Assembly (NCBI GenBank): GCA_011389765.1
Contig: JAABTT010000017.1
Coordinates: 1 to 54,812 of the forward strand
DNA from: Desulfohalobiaceae bacterium S24
GTDB taxonomy: Bacteria; Desulfobacterota; Desulfovibrionia; Desulfovibrionales; Desulfothermaceae
Length of the DNA stretch: 54,812 nt
Direction of reading: 5' to 3'
Every line of letters starts with the position of its first letter. The first letter of the stretch is position 1. The notes below the pieces were generated by a model, which did no database searches, had not been told where the DNA came from, and saw nothing but the letters and a program-made list of their open reading frames with translations. Both the position numbers and the translations under genes were made by a program. Below are positions 42,068 to 50,694 of the stretch, piece by piece.

Positions 42068-43168
42068 TCAGACGGAGGTGGTCAGGAAGTTCCCTTTGGC
42101 AGAATGAAAGGCCACGGTTCGGAAGCGGACTCCGATGCTGGACAGGCGGTCGTCCAAGAGCTTATTGTGGACCACCTCGGCCGCGGCCTTGAATTTTTCC
42201 CCGTCTATTTTGATGATTTGACCGGTGTCCAGGCCGAAGGCAGTGGTGAAGCGAAGCCCCTGAGGCGAGAGATCGAAGAGCGAACCCCGGAGCTTATGAC
42301 CCGGCCAATACACATAGAAAAAAATGGTCCCTGTTTTTTTTATGCGGTCCAGGGAGCGGGTCCGTTTCTCCTGCTGGTCGTCTGCAAAGGAGAACAAAGG
42401 GCTGGAACAGGTCGGACACAAGGGCCCGGACTCCGGCCGGTGATTATAAGCATGAGGGGTTTTGCAAAAGGCGCAGTAGCGGGTGATCAGGGAGTCGAAA
42501 GCCCCTCCTGTTTCAGATGGGGCGGAGAAATCTTGGACCGCCGGCATGGTGCCGGCGTAGTCGATGTGATCGTCCGGCACGGATGCGGATCCGGCAAGGA
42601 ACAGGATTTCTTCGTCCGATGATTTTTTGAGGTGATCGGCTCTGGCCTGCAATTTTTGGACGGCTTTGTTGTGTCCGTGTTTTTTGAGGAGCCGGTCATA
42701 GGCAATGCGCTGTTGGGCATTGTTCAAAACAACATAGGCCTCGTGGAGCATTTCTTGCGGGATGTCGTTGTTCTGCAGCAGGTACAGGTAGCGCTCCCGG
42801 ATCACAGCGGCATGGGCGTCAGGCTGGACCTGGAGCAGGCGGTAATAATTGCGCCGGTTTTCGTTTCGAAAGGGTTCGCTGTACAGCTTCTGCTTACGGG
42901 AGAACAAAGTGGGTCGTTTTAAATGCCCCTGGGACAGCTGGACAATATTGTTCTCCTGCAGGAGCTTCCGGTCGTAGATCGCCCGTTTTTGAGGGTTTCG
43001 CAGGGTGTCATAGGCCACGTTGATCAAGGCCGCATCTCTTTGGTTTCCGCCGAAATCCGGATGCATGCGCAGTTTTTGCATCAGGAGCTTGTAGTTCTGC
43101 CTGATGACCTCGGGCGGGGCGTCGGGCTGCACTTCCAGGATGCGGTAATAATTGCGTCGATTGTCCAT
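42068..43168 (-). CDS. Tandem J-domain, zinc-ribbon and PilZ protein
   Basis: A 366-residue protein. J-domain 1 (residues 1-75) has NYYRILEVQPDAPPEVIRQNY, the HPD tripeptide at 36-38, and INVAYDTLRNPQKRAIYDR. A second J-like copy (about 105-170) has NYYRLLQVQPDA and YVVLNNAQQRIAYDRLL but lacks HPD. A zinc ribbon CAFCK...CPTC follows at about 230-255. A C-terminal PilZ-like domain (about 280-355) has LRGSLFDLSPQGLRFTTAF and SIGVRFR. HPD indicates DnaK stimulation and PilZ suggests cyclic-di-GMP input, though the usual RxxxR motif is not clear. The start is ATG 43168 because the J-domain begins there; the frame is open to 43360. Role unknown. Confidence 0.75.
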   Translation of the reverse strand: MDNRRNYYRILEVQPDAPPEVIRQNYKLLMQKLRMHPDFGGNQRDAALINVAYDTLRNPQKRAIYDRKLLQENNIVQLSQGHLKRPTLFSRKQKLYSEPFRNENRRNYYRLLQVQPDAHAAVIRERYLYLLQNNDIPQEMLHEAYVVLNNAQQRIAYDRLLKKHGHNKAVQKLQARADHLKKSSDEEILFLAGSASVPDDHIDYAGTMPAVQDFSAPSETGGAFDSLITRYCAFCKTPHAYNHRPESGPLCPTCSSPLFSFADDQQEKRTRSLDRIKKTGTIFFYVYWPGHKLRGSLFDLSPQGLRFTTAFGLDTGQIIKIDGEKFKAAAEVVHNKLLDDRLSSIGVRFRTVAFHSAKGNFLTTSV

Positions 43169-43452
43169 AGGCGAATGCCGGAAATGATAGCAAGGCAGGC
43201 TCACACGGTTTGAAATATCCGTCCTTATCATTATCGGCGAAAAGTCGCAAGAGCTTAAATCCTGAACTCTTTCCCCCAGCCCAACATCAGAGCTCTCTTT
43301 CGTTTTATACTGATCCAATTTTGGTTTTTGAAACAAAGACTGATTGTCCTTTGATTTCAACGACAGAAACCTGAAAAAGGTAAGTTGGAGCAGTATAAGG
43401 CTTCCGGATTTGAAACAGGCAGTCAGTCACGGTTTTTGTTCAGAGGGGGGCT

Positions 43453-45318
43453 ATGAGCACTAACAGCGAAGAAACGGCGAAGATGCAGGCGAACCGGGCC
43501 TTTCAGGATTTTCCGAATGCTCCGGGCGTGTATCTCATGAAGGACGAGCGGGGCCGCATGCTCTATGTGGGCAAAGCCAAGAATCTGCGGAAACGCGTGG
43601 CTTCCTATTTTCGCCCTCCTGAACAATTGGAGCCCAAGACCCGGCAATTGGTATCCAAAATCAGGGGGTTGGATTATCTGTGCACAGTTTCGGAAAAAGA
43701 GGCCCTGCTCTTGGAGAGCAGTCTCATCAAGAAGCACCGGCCCCGCTATAATCTGGTCCTGCGCGACGACAAGAGCTACATCCTGTTCAAACTGGACAAA
43801 AACAGTACGTTTCCCCGTTTGTCCCTGACCCGGAAGGTGGTGCGGGATGGATCGAGCTATTTTGGACCCTTCACCTCGGCCCAGTCCGCCAGGGAAACCC
43901 TGCGGGCGGTCAATAGGCTGTTTCCTCTGCGCAAGTGCAAAGCGCTTCAGTTTGAAAACCGGACGCGGCCCTGCCTGCAGCATGAGATGGGCCGCTGTCT
44001 GGCGCCCTGCGTGAAGCCGGTTGCTCAGAAGCATTATCAGCAGATGGTTGCCAAGCTCGAGCTTTTCCTCTCGGGCGGTTCCAAGGAGTTGATGCAGCGA
44101 TTGCAAAGGGAAATGGAGGAGGCCGCCCAGGCTTTGGAATTTGAAAAAGCCGCTGAAATCAGGGATCAGCTCAAGGCGGTCCGCCGGACTGTGGAACAGC
44201 AGAGCGTGGTCTTGACCCAGGGCGGGAGTTTCGATCTGCTTGGTTCTGCGGAAACAGAACAGGGGACAGCTCTGGGCTTCCTGTTCATCCGTCAGGGCAA
44301 GGTCCTGGACGGGAAGTCGTTTTTCTGGGAGCACAAGCCGGAATACGAGGAGCTCATGCGGGGAGCCCTGCTGCAGTTTTACACTGCGGACCGGCTTATT
44401 CCGGAACGCGTCGTACTCCCCAAGACACTGGCCGACCCCGCGGTGGCCGCGGTCCTGTCCGAACGCAGAGGCCGAAAGGTACGGCTGGCGGCGGCCAGGA
44501 CCGGCACGGAAAAGCAGCTGCTGCACATGGCTCGCACCAATGCCCTGGAAAAGATGAAGGAGCAGGAGGGCCGCCAAACTCCGGCGGGACTGGCCAAGGC
44601 CCTGGGTCTCCAGGAGCCTCCCGTTCGCATTGAAACCATTGATGTGTCCCATTTGTCCGGGCAGGGGACCATGGTGGGGCAGGTGGTTTTCGAAGAGGAC
44701 CGGCCGGTGCCGCAGGAATGGCGGGTGTATCATGTCCCGGAGGCAGAGGGGAGCTGTGACGATTACGCAGCCTTGGCCGCCTGGGTGCGGCGCAGGGTCG
44801 CCTCCGGTCCTCCCTGGCCGGATATGCTTCTTATTGATGGTGGCAAGGGGCAATTGGCCGCGGTCCGGAAGGCCCTGGCGCACAGTTCCAGCCCGCGGAA
44901 AGGTTTTCAGGAAGGTGCTCCCGGGAACAGAATCGGGGAGGACGATCCTGTGCACTGGGAACTGGCTGCTATTGCCAAAGGCAAGCCGGGTTTGGAGGAG
45001 GACCGGATATACAGGCCGGACCGGAAAAATCCTCTGCCTTTGAAGGCCGGGCGCCCTGAGCTGCTGTTTTTACAGAATATGCGGGACGAAGCCCACCGCT
45101 TCGTACTCGGCCGTCAGAAGCAGTCCCGCAGGACAAGAGCCCGGAAGGGCAGCCTTGAAGAACTTCCCGGCGTGGGTCCCCGGACGGCTGTTTTGCTGCG
45201 GGAGCGCTTCAGCTCGCCACAGCTTTTACGCCAGGCCAGTCTGCAGGACCTGATGGCCGTGCCCGGCATCGGCCGCAAAAAGGCGGAGCAGATCTATGCT
45301 GGATTGCAGGACAGATAA
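43453..45318 (+). CDS. uvrC: Excinuclease ABC subunit C
   Basis: A 621-residue UvrC, which makes both incisions in nucleotide excision repair. The GIY-YIG nuclease domain is at about 15-100 (PGVYLMKDERGRMLYVGKAKNLRKR). The UVR UvrB-binding helix pair is near 210-245. The RNase H-like 5'-nuclease domain is at about 380-545 (IETIDVSHLSGQGTMV, DMLLIDGGKGQL). Tandem helix-hairpin-helix motifs close the protein (LEELPGVGPRTAVLL, LMAVPGIGRKKAEQIY). Length is typical. GAGGGGGG precedes the ATG. Its stop codon lies in the palindrome shared with cpoB. Confidence 0.96.
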   Translation: MSTNSEETAKMQANRAFQDFPNAPGVYLMKDERGRMLYVGKAKNLRKRVASYFRPPEQLEPKTRQLVSKIRGLDYLCTVSEKEALLLESSLIKKHRPRYNLVLRDDKSYILFKLDKNSTFPRLSLTRKVVRDGSSYFGPFTSAQSARETLRAVNRLFPLRKCKALQFENRTRPCLQHEMGRCLAPCVKPVAQKHYQQMVAKLELFLSGGSKELMQRLQREMEEAAQALEFEKAAEIRDQLKAVRRTVEQQSVVLTQGGSFDLLGSAETEQGTALGFLFIRQGKVLDGKSFFWEHKPEYEELMRGALLQFYTADRLIPERVVLPKTLADPAVAAVLSERRGRKVRLAAARTGTEKQLLHMARTNALEKMKEQEGRQTPAGLAKALGLQEPPVRIETIDVSHLSGQGTMVGQVVFEEDRPVPQEWRVYHVPEAEGSCDDYAALAAWVRRRVASGPPWPDMLLIDGGKGQLAAVRKALAHSSSPRKGFQEGAPGNRIGEDDPVHWELAAIAKGKPGLEEDRIYRPDRKNPLPLKAGRPELLFLQNMRDEAHRFVLGRQKQSRRTRARKGSLEELPGVGPRTAVLLRERFSSPQLLRQASLQDLMAVPGIGRKKAEQIYAGLQDR

Positions 45319-45347
45319 TATGCATCCGTCCGGATGCATATTATCTG
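45312..45347. terminator. Palindromic bidirectional terminator between uvrC and cpoB
   Basis: A 17-bp stem CAGATAATATGCATCCG / CGGATGCATATTATCTG separated by 2 bp. Both convergent stop codons (uvrC TAA 45316-45318 and cpoB TAA 45341-45343) lie inside the stem. There is no clear T-run, so a transcript-end-protecting or rho-assisted role is possible. Confidence 0.6.
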
Positions 45348-46246
45348 CTGTTTAAGAAAATCTGCGCCCTTTTGGCTTCGGCCCGGTCCGGAAATTTCTG
45401 GATCAGTTCTTCCAGACGCAGTCGGCCGGCTTTGTTTTTGTGCAGGGCATAATAGGACAGGCCCTGTTTGAGCAGGGCCGCCGGGTATTTATTGCTTTCG
45501 GGGAATTTTGCGATGACCGTGTTGTACTGCATAGCCGCCTTGGCGAAGTCCTGGAGCTGATAATAGGCTTCGCCCTGCCAGAAATAGGCGTTGGGCGCCA
45601 GTTCATGACCAGGAAAACTGTCCACCATATCCGACCAGAGCCCCAGGGCTTGGGAGTAGTTTTGCTGATTAAAGGCCTGCAGGGCCTGATCGTACAAAAA
45701 TTCCGGGGTGATTTCCTGCGATTTTTCAGGTTCTTGGACCGCTTGTTCGCTTCTTGCAGGGCTGGCTTGTTCCGAGGTTTGTTCCCCGGTATCGATCCCC
45801 AGTTGGCTGACGATCTGATGGAGCTCGGTCTCGAGCCGGTCGAGCCGTTTTTCAAGGTTTTTGAGCTGTTCAGCGTTTTGTGTGCCAGTTTTTCCGGCTT
45901 TTTGCACGGAACGCTCCAATTCTTCCTGGGAGCCCATGAGGGTGGCCAGCTTGATTTGCTGCGATTCCACCCGGCTGGCAAGGTCCGCCTGTCTTGAACG
46001 GGCGGATTGGCTCATGGACTCCCCTTCTTCAGCCGAGGTTCCAGATGGCCTCCGGCTGAGTTTTGCAATTTTTTCTTCCAAGGCCGCGAGTTTTTCCTGC
46101 AGTTCCTTCTGGGTTTCGGTCTGCTTTTTCTGAACCTGCCGAAGGGAAAACACCTGATTCTGGAGCAGGCTGTTCTGTTGGGGGGTCGTGGTGGTACAGC
46201 CCAGGACCAGGCTGAGCATGATGCAGATAAAGAGTGTTTTTTTCAT
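45341..46246 (-). CDS. cpoB: Tol-Pal system protein CpoB/YbgF (lipoprotein form)
   Basis: A 301-residue envelope protein. The signal peptide MKKTLFICIMLSLVLGC has a lipobox with Cys17. A coiled coil at about 25-145 (repeated LQ-K-LEEK, LKNLEKRLDRLETEL) and C-terminal TPR repeats (about 180-301: FLYDQALQAFNQQNYSQALG, ANAYFWQGEAYYQLQDFAKA) follow. CpoB coordinates outer-membrane constriction with peptidoglycan synthesis. The usual form has a cleavable, non-lipid signal, so the Cys is notable. GGAGG at 7-bp spacing favours 46246 over the in-frame ATG at 46252. No tol or pal genes are nearby. Confidence 0.85.
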   Translation of the reverse strand: MKKTLFICIMLSLVLGCTTTTPQQNSLLQNQVFSLRQVQKKQTETQKELQEKLAALEEKIAKLSRRPSGTSAEEGESMSQSARSRQADLASRVESQQIKLATLMGSQEELERSVQKAGKTGTQNAEQLKNLEKRLDRLETELHQIVSQLGIDTGEQTSEQASPARSEQAVQEPEKSQEITPEFLYDQALQAFNQQNYSQALGLWSDMVDSFPGHELAPNAYFWQGEAYYQLQDFAKAAMQYNTVIAKFPESNKYPAALLKQGLSYYALHKNKAGRLRLEELIQKFPDRAEAKRAQIFLNSR

Positions 46247-46281
46247 TTTCATTCCTCCTCAGCCGGATGATCCGGAAGAAT

Positions 46282-46500
46282 TTAAGGTTTGACTCGGGTT
46301 CCCTTTTTTCGTCCCCAGACCAGATAGGCCAGGCCGCCCAGGACCGGAAGGAACATGGCCGCAAACAGCCAGCCCATCTTTTCTGCAGGGCTCGGGAAAT
46401 CGCAGTGAAAGAGGTGCCAAATGGCCCATAGATTGGGCAGAATGGGGATGAAGAGCAAAATCCCGATCAGGGCCAGGCTTGTGGGTGAAAAGCCGGTCAC
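46282..46500 (-). CDS. PLDc_N domain small membrane protein
   Basis: A 72-residue protein with two membrane helices, LALIGILLFIPILPNLWAIW (about 9-28) and GWLFAAMFLPVLGGLAYLVW (43-62), ending GRKKGTR. The helix pair and P-x-LG-x-LxYLxxGRK ending match the N-terminal membrane domain of cardiolipin synthases (PLDc_N), here alone. The start is a GTG at 46500 directly after the lgt TGA, with GGAG 7 bp upstream inside lgt. It is the last gene of the ileS-lspA-lgt operon. Function unknown. Confidence 0.75.
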   Translation of the reverse strand: MTGFSPTSLALIGILLFIPILPNLWAIWHLFHCDFPSPAEKMGWLFAAMFLPVLGGLAYLVWGRKKGTRVKP

Positions 46501-47250
46501 TCAGTTTCTCCTGAATGTGTAAAAAAGTGATACGCCCAAGACAAAAACAAGACAGACGATCCACTGGGTGACGCTCAGAAAGCCGAGATGGCCTCTGAAG
46601 TCACCCCGAAAAAACTCTACCACGAAGCGGAAAAGCGCATACAGCATGAGGAAGAGGGCAAAGAGCTGTCCGGGCTGCCGGACCTTTTTTTTGGCCGCGA
46701 TGAGGAGTATGAAGATGATTAATCCGGACAGGGAATGATAGAGTTGAGTCGGATGCAGAGGACTGTTGAGCGGCGCCAGAGAGTTGGGGTTTTTGAAGGT
46801 GACGGACCAGGGCAGGGAGCATTGTTTTCCATAACAGCAACCGGCCATGATGCAGCCTATTCTTCCCAGGGCCTGGCCTGCGGCGATGCCGGGGGCGAAA
46901 GCATCGAGCCATTTCCGAAAGGGTTCTTTTTTTTTGTTGAGATACAACCAGGCAATGAGTCCGGCAGCAATAGCCCCGCCCACAAAAACCAGCCCGCCTT
47001 TCCAGAACTGGATGATCTGCAGGGGATTTTCAAGAAAATAGAGCGGGTTTAAAAGCACATACAACAACCTGGACCCGGCCAGGGCCCCCAGGATGAGATA
47101 AAAGCCCAGGTCGGGGATAAGTTTGTGATTGAGATTCTTCCGGCGGGCTTCTTTCATGCTCAGCCCCAAACCGAGCAGAATGGCGGCTGCGATGAAGAAC
47201 CCGTAGCTGTACAGAGTGACGGGGCCGATGTCAATGAGAATCGGATGCAT
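46501..47250 (-). CDS. lgt: Prolipoprotein diacylglyceryl transferase
   Basis: A 249-residue inner-membrane enzyme that transfers diacylglycerol from phosphatidylglycerol to lipobox cysteines. It has about seven membrane helices. Signature segments are LGALAGSRLLYVLL (about 54-67), GKGGLVFVGG-like WKGGLVFVGGAIAAG, QALGRIGCIMAGCCYG (residues about 126-141, the Lgt signature) and HPTQLYHSLSGL. It overlaps lspA by 20 bp, so lipoprotein lipidation and signal cleavage are encoded back to back. Several lipoproteins in the window (MltA, CpoB) would be substrates. Confidence 0.95.
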   Translation of the reverse strand: MHPILIDIGPVTLYSYGFFIAAAILLGLGLSMKEARRKNLNHKLIPDLGFYLILGALAGSRLLYVLLNPLYFLENPLQIIQFWKGGLVFVGGAIAAGLIAWLYLNKKKEPFRKWLDAFAPGIAAGQALGRIGCIMAGCCYGKQCSLPWSVTFKNPNSLAPLNSPLHPTQLYHSLSGLIIFILLIAAKKKVRQPGQLFALFLMLYALFRFVVEFFRGDFRGHLGFLSVTQWIVCLVFVLGVSLFYTFRRN

Positions 47251-47776
47251 GTCTCTCCCGTGTATAAAAAGTGATCAGCAGGCAGATGGCGCCGAAGCTG
47301 ATGGCAATATCCGCGATATTGAAGGCCGGCCAGTGGAAACGGCCGATGTGAAAATCGAGAAAATCCACGACGACCCCGTGCCGCAGTCTGTCGAGCATAT
47401 TGCCCAGGGCACCGCCCAGGATCGAACTCAGAGCAAAGACATAGAGCGGTCCCTTGCCCCGGGCCCGGCGCAGAAGCGAGACAATCACCAGTACAGCCAG
47501 GCCGGTGACCACGATGAAAAAGAGTGGCAGCCAGGCGGCAGTCCGGGTGTTCAAAAAACCGAAAGCCGCTCCGCGGTTCAGGACATGGACGATATTGAAA
47601 AAACCCTCGATGACGGTGACCTGGCTCCAGACCGGCATGGAGCCCTTAATCAGTTCTTTCGTGAATTGATCGAGGACAAGAACCGTAAGGGCGATCCACC
47701 AGGCCCATTTCGGGAAAGGGCTCTGTTCTTCGTTTTTTGTGAACCTGGAACCTGGAACCTGGAACCTGGAACCCAT
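47231..47776 (-). CDS. lspA: Lipoprotein signal peptidase II with repeat-encoded N-terminus
   Basis: A 181-residue four-helix membrane aspartyl protease that removes the signal peptide of diacylated prolipoproteins. The catalytic pair is Asp138 (RHGVVVDFLDFH) and Asp156 (PAFNIADIAIS), and the family segment NRGAAFGFL is near 67-75. The ATG at 47776 overlaps the ileS stop (TGATG), with no alternative in-frame start before the first helix. Residues 2-12 (GSRFQVPGSRF) are translated from the heptamer tract; 7-bp units read as a seven-residue repeat. The first helix starts near residue 24. It overlaps lgt by 20 bp. Confidence 0.93.
   Translation of the reverse strand: MGSRFQVPGSRFTKNEEQSPFPKWAWWIALTVLVLDQFTKELIKGSMPVWSQVTVIEGFFNIVHVLNRGAAFGFLNTRTAAWLPLFFIVVTGLAVLVIVSLLRRARGKGPLYVFALSSILGGALGNMLDRLRHGVVVDFLDFHIGRFHWPAFNIADIAISFGAICLLITFYTRERHASDSH
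47741..47774. repeat. Heptamer tandem repeat (GAACCTG) inside lspA
   Basis: GAACCTG repeated four times, then GAACCC. On the minus strand it forms codons 2-12 of lspA immediately after the coupled start codon. Confidence 0.95.
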
Positions 47777-50601
47777 CAGACTCCCCTGTCCTGTTTCAGC
47801 ACTCCTGCGCAGCGGGGGCAGATCTCGGGATGGCCGGGGTCCTGTCCGAGCTCCGGACTGTAGGTCCAGCACCTGGCGCATTTCTCGCCTTTGGCCCGCT
47901 GAATCTGAATCTGGAGTCCCGGGATCTCCTGGCTGTGCTGCCCGTCCTCCAATTCGGTTCCGGCCGGGGCCAGTTCGAGCTGGGAGACAATAAAGAAATC
48001 CCTGAGGTATGCTTGGACGGAATCCAGGGCGTCCATGAGTTCCTGATCGCCGCTCAAACGCAGCAGGACATCCAGGGAGTGCCCGATCAGACCGTTCTGC
48101 CGCTTCGGTTCGATGGCTTTGGTCACCTCGGACCTGACCTGGAGCAGGAGGTTCCAGAGCTCCAGTTCTTCAGGACTCAGGAGATCCTCCTGCTCTTCCG
48201 GCAGGATGTAGGCCAGGACGCTTTGCGCCTCGCCGCTCTTGAGCTGTCCGCTCAGATGCTGGTAGATCTCTTCGGCAGTGAAACTCAAAATCGGGGACAT
48301 GTCCTTGATCAGGATGAGCAGGATGCGCAGCAGGGCGGTCTGGGCCGAACGCCGCTCCAGGCTGTTTGCAGCCGAGACATAGAGTCTGTCTTTGAGGATG
48401 TCCAGATAAAAGGCGCTCAAGTCGTTGACGCACATGTTGTGCAGGGAATGAAAAACCTTGTGCAGGTCGTAGTCCTGGTAATAGCCGAGAAGAGAGCGGT
48501 GTTTCCTGAGCACAAGATCCAGGACGAAGCGGTCCAAAGGGAGCATATCGGTGTGGGCGACGCTGTGCACCCCGGGATCGAAATCAGAGAGATTTCCCAG
48601 GATATAGCGGCAGGTATTGCGAATCCTGCGATAATTGTCCACAAGCTGCTTGAGGATGCTCTCCGAAATCCGCAAGTCCTCCTGGTAGTTTTCCGAGGCC
48701 ACCCACATCCGTAGAATTTCCGCCCCGTATTTGTCGATAATATCCTGGGGGGCCACCACGTTGCCGATGGATTTGGACATTTTCTTGCCCTGCCCGTCCA
48801 CCACAAAGCCGTGGGTCAGGACGGCCCGGTACGGGGCCCGGTCCCGGGTGCCCACAGAGGCGAGCAGGGAACTGTGAAACCAGCCCCGGTGCTGGTCCGA
48901 GCCCTCCAGGTACATGTCCGCGGGATAGCGGCATTCTTCCCGCTGTTCCAGAACCGCGGCGTAACTGGTCCCGGAATCGAACCAGACATCCAGGATGTCG
49001 GTCTCCTTGCGCCAGTTTTTCCCCTGACAATGCGGGCAGGTCAAGCCGGGGGGCCGGATGGCCTCCAGGGAGACTTCAAACCAGTAATCCGCCCCGGTTT
49101 CGTGGGCCGCGAAGCGATCAACAATGCCCTGTACCCAGTCCGGGTCGCAATAGGCCTGTCCGCAGTCTTCGCAGATGAGAGCGATGATGGGCACGCCCCA
49201 GGAGCGTTGTCTGGAAATGCACCAATCCGGACGATTGGCGATCATATTTCCGATGCGCTGCTTCCCCCAGGCCGGAATCCATTTAACGTCCTCTTCAATG
49301 GCCTGCAGGGCCTTGTCCCGGAGTCTGTTCTGCTCCATGGAGATGAACCACTGGGTGGTGGCCCTGAAGATGACCGGCTTTTTGCAGCGCCAGCAGTGGG
49401 GGTAGGCGTGCTCCAGACGTTCATTGGCCAGCAGGGCCCCGACACTGTCCAGTTTTTCGATGATTTTGGGGTTGGCCTCAAAAACATTCTGTCCCCCGAA
49501 ATACTGTACGCTGTTCAGATAACGTCCCTGGTCGTCCAACGGGGCATAGACCTCCAGCCCGTATTTAAGCCCGGTTTCATAGTCTTCCTGGCCGTGTCCC
49601 GGGGCGGTATGCACACAGCCGGTGCCGCTCTCCAGGGTGACATACTCGGCCAAAACAAGGGGCGAGGGCCGGGAGTAGAGGGGATGTTCGGCTTGCAGGC
49701 CTTCGAGTTGCCGTCCGCTCAGTTTGCCCAGGAGTTTGGGCTCCGGCCACCGGAATTTTGCCGCGCAGGCTTCCCAGAGTTTTTCAGCCAGGAGATAGCA
49801 GGCCTCTTGGTGCTGAACCAGGACATACTCGTATTCCGGGTGCACGGCCAGGGCCAGGTTGTTGGGCACGGTCCAGGGGGTGGTGGTCCAGATGACCGCA
49901 AAAACCGGAAGATCGGCCGCCTGGGGCAGCAGCTCCCGGATCTTTTCGTCCGGAAGCGGAAAGCGGACGTAGATGGACGGGGAGTTTTTGTCGGAGTATT
50001 CCACTTCGGCTTCAGCCAGGGCGGTTTCGCAGGAGGGGCACCAGTGGATGGGCTTCTTGCTGCGCAGGACGGAGCCGCGGCGCATGAAAGTGCAGAGTTC
50101 TCCGGCGGTGGCCGCCTCGTAAGCCGGGTGCATGGTCAGATAGGGCCTGTCCCATTCGCCGAGTACGCCGAGCCTTTGAAATTCTTCCCGTTGGATGTCC
50201 AGATAATGAAGGGCGTATTCCCGGCAGCGTTTTCTGATGTCCAGGGTGCTGAGTCCGGATTTTTCCTCTTTCAAGGACTGCTCCACCTTGAGTTCAATGG
50301 GCAGGCCGTGGCAGTCCCAGCCCGGGACATACTCGGCCCGGTAGCCCATGAGATTTCTGGATTTGACCAGGATATCCTTGAGGATCTTGTTCATGGCCGT
50401 GCCCAGGTGGATGTTGCCGTTGGCGTAGGGCGGACCGTCGTGCAGGACAAAGGTCTTATCCGAGCTTCCGGTCTGGATCATCTGTTCGTAGGCCTGGTGC
50501 GTCTTCCAGAATTCGATGAGCCTGGGCTCGTTTTTTTGGAGCTTGGCCCGCATGGAAAAGGCGGTTTTCGGCAGGTGCAGCGTATCCTTGTAGTCGCTCA
50601 T
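47776..50601 (-). CDS. ileS: Isoleucyl-tRNA synthetase
   Basis: A 941-residue class I aminoacyl-tRNA synthetase. The HIGH-type motif is [13 protein letters not shown] near 58-70, the CP1 editing domain spans about 185-400, KMSKS is in [12 protein letters not shown] near 605, and anticodon-binding helices follow. The C-terminal zinc finger has CARCWTYS and CPRCAG (about 900-930). This is the bacterial, mupirocin-sensitive-type architecture. ATG 50601 is preferred, with GGAGG 11 bp upstream; the frame opens at a TTG at 50652. It is followed by lspA with TGATG coupling, the common ileS-lspA order. Confidence 0.96.
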   Translation of the reverse strand: MSDYKDTLHLPKTAFSMRAKLQKNEPRLIEFWKTHQAYEQMIQTGSSDKTFVLHDGPPYANGNIHLGTAMNKILKDILVKSRNLMGYRAEYVPGWDCHGLPIELKVEQSLKEEKSGLSTLDIRKRCREYALHYLDIQREEFQRLGVLGEWDRPYLTMHPAYEAATAGELCTFMRRGSVLRSKKPIHWCPSCETALAEAEVEYSDKNSPSIYVRFPLPDEKIRELLPQAADLPVFAVIWTTTPWTVPNNLALAVHPEYEYVLVQHQEACYLLAEKLWEACAAKFRWPEPKLLGKLSGRQLEGLQAEHPLYSRPSPLVLAEYVTLESGTGCVHTAPGHGQEDYETGLKYGLEVYAPLDDQGRYLNSVQYFGGQNVFEANPKIIEKLDSVGALLANERLEHAYPHCWRCKKPVIFRATTQWFISMEQNRLRDKALQAIEEDVKWIPAWGKQRIGNMIANRPDWCISRQRSWGVPIIALICEDCGQAYCDPDWVQGIVDRFAAHETGADYWFEVSLEAIRPPGLTCPHCQGKNWRKETDILDVWFDSGTSYAAVLEQREECRYPADMYLEGSDQHRGWFHSSLLASVGTRDRAPYRAVLTHGFVVDGQGKKMSKSIGNVVAPQDIIDKYGAEILRMWVASENYQEDLRISESILKQLVDNYRRIRNTCRYILGNLSDFDPGVHSVAHTDMLPLDRFVLDLVLRKHRSLLGYYQDYDLHKVFHSLHNMCVNDLSAFYLDILKDRLYVSAANSLERRSAQTALLRILLILIKDMSPILSFTAEEIYQHLSGQLKSGEAQSVLAYILPEEQEDLLSPEELELWNLLLQVRSEVTKAIEPKRQNGLIGHSLDVLLRLSGDQELMDALDSVQAYLRDFFIVSQLELAPAGTELEDGQHSQEIPGLQIQIQRAKGEKCARCWTYSPELGQDPGHPEICPRCAGVLKQDRGV

Positions 50602-50694
50602 GTCGGATGAATCCTCCGGGAGGTAAAGAATTGAAGAGTGATTTCGCTCCAAAAAAAATGAAGCAAGAAGTCTCAGAAGTCAAGGCCGGAGTAT

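Noticed and set aside
48811-50610. 599-codon open frame on the plus strand
   Set aside because: Antisense to ileS, whose motifs are unambiguous; low-complexity Gly/Val composition typical of a shadow.
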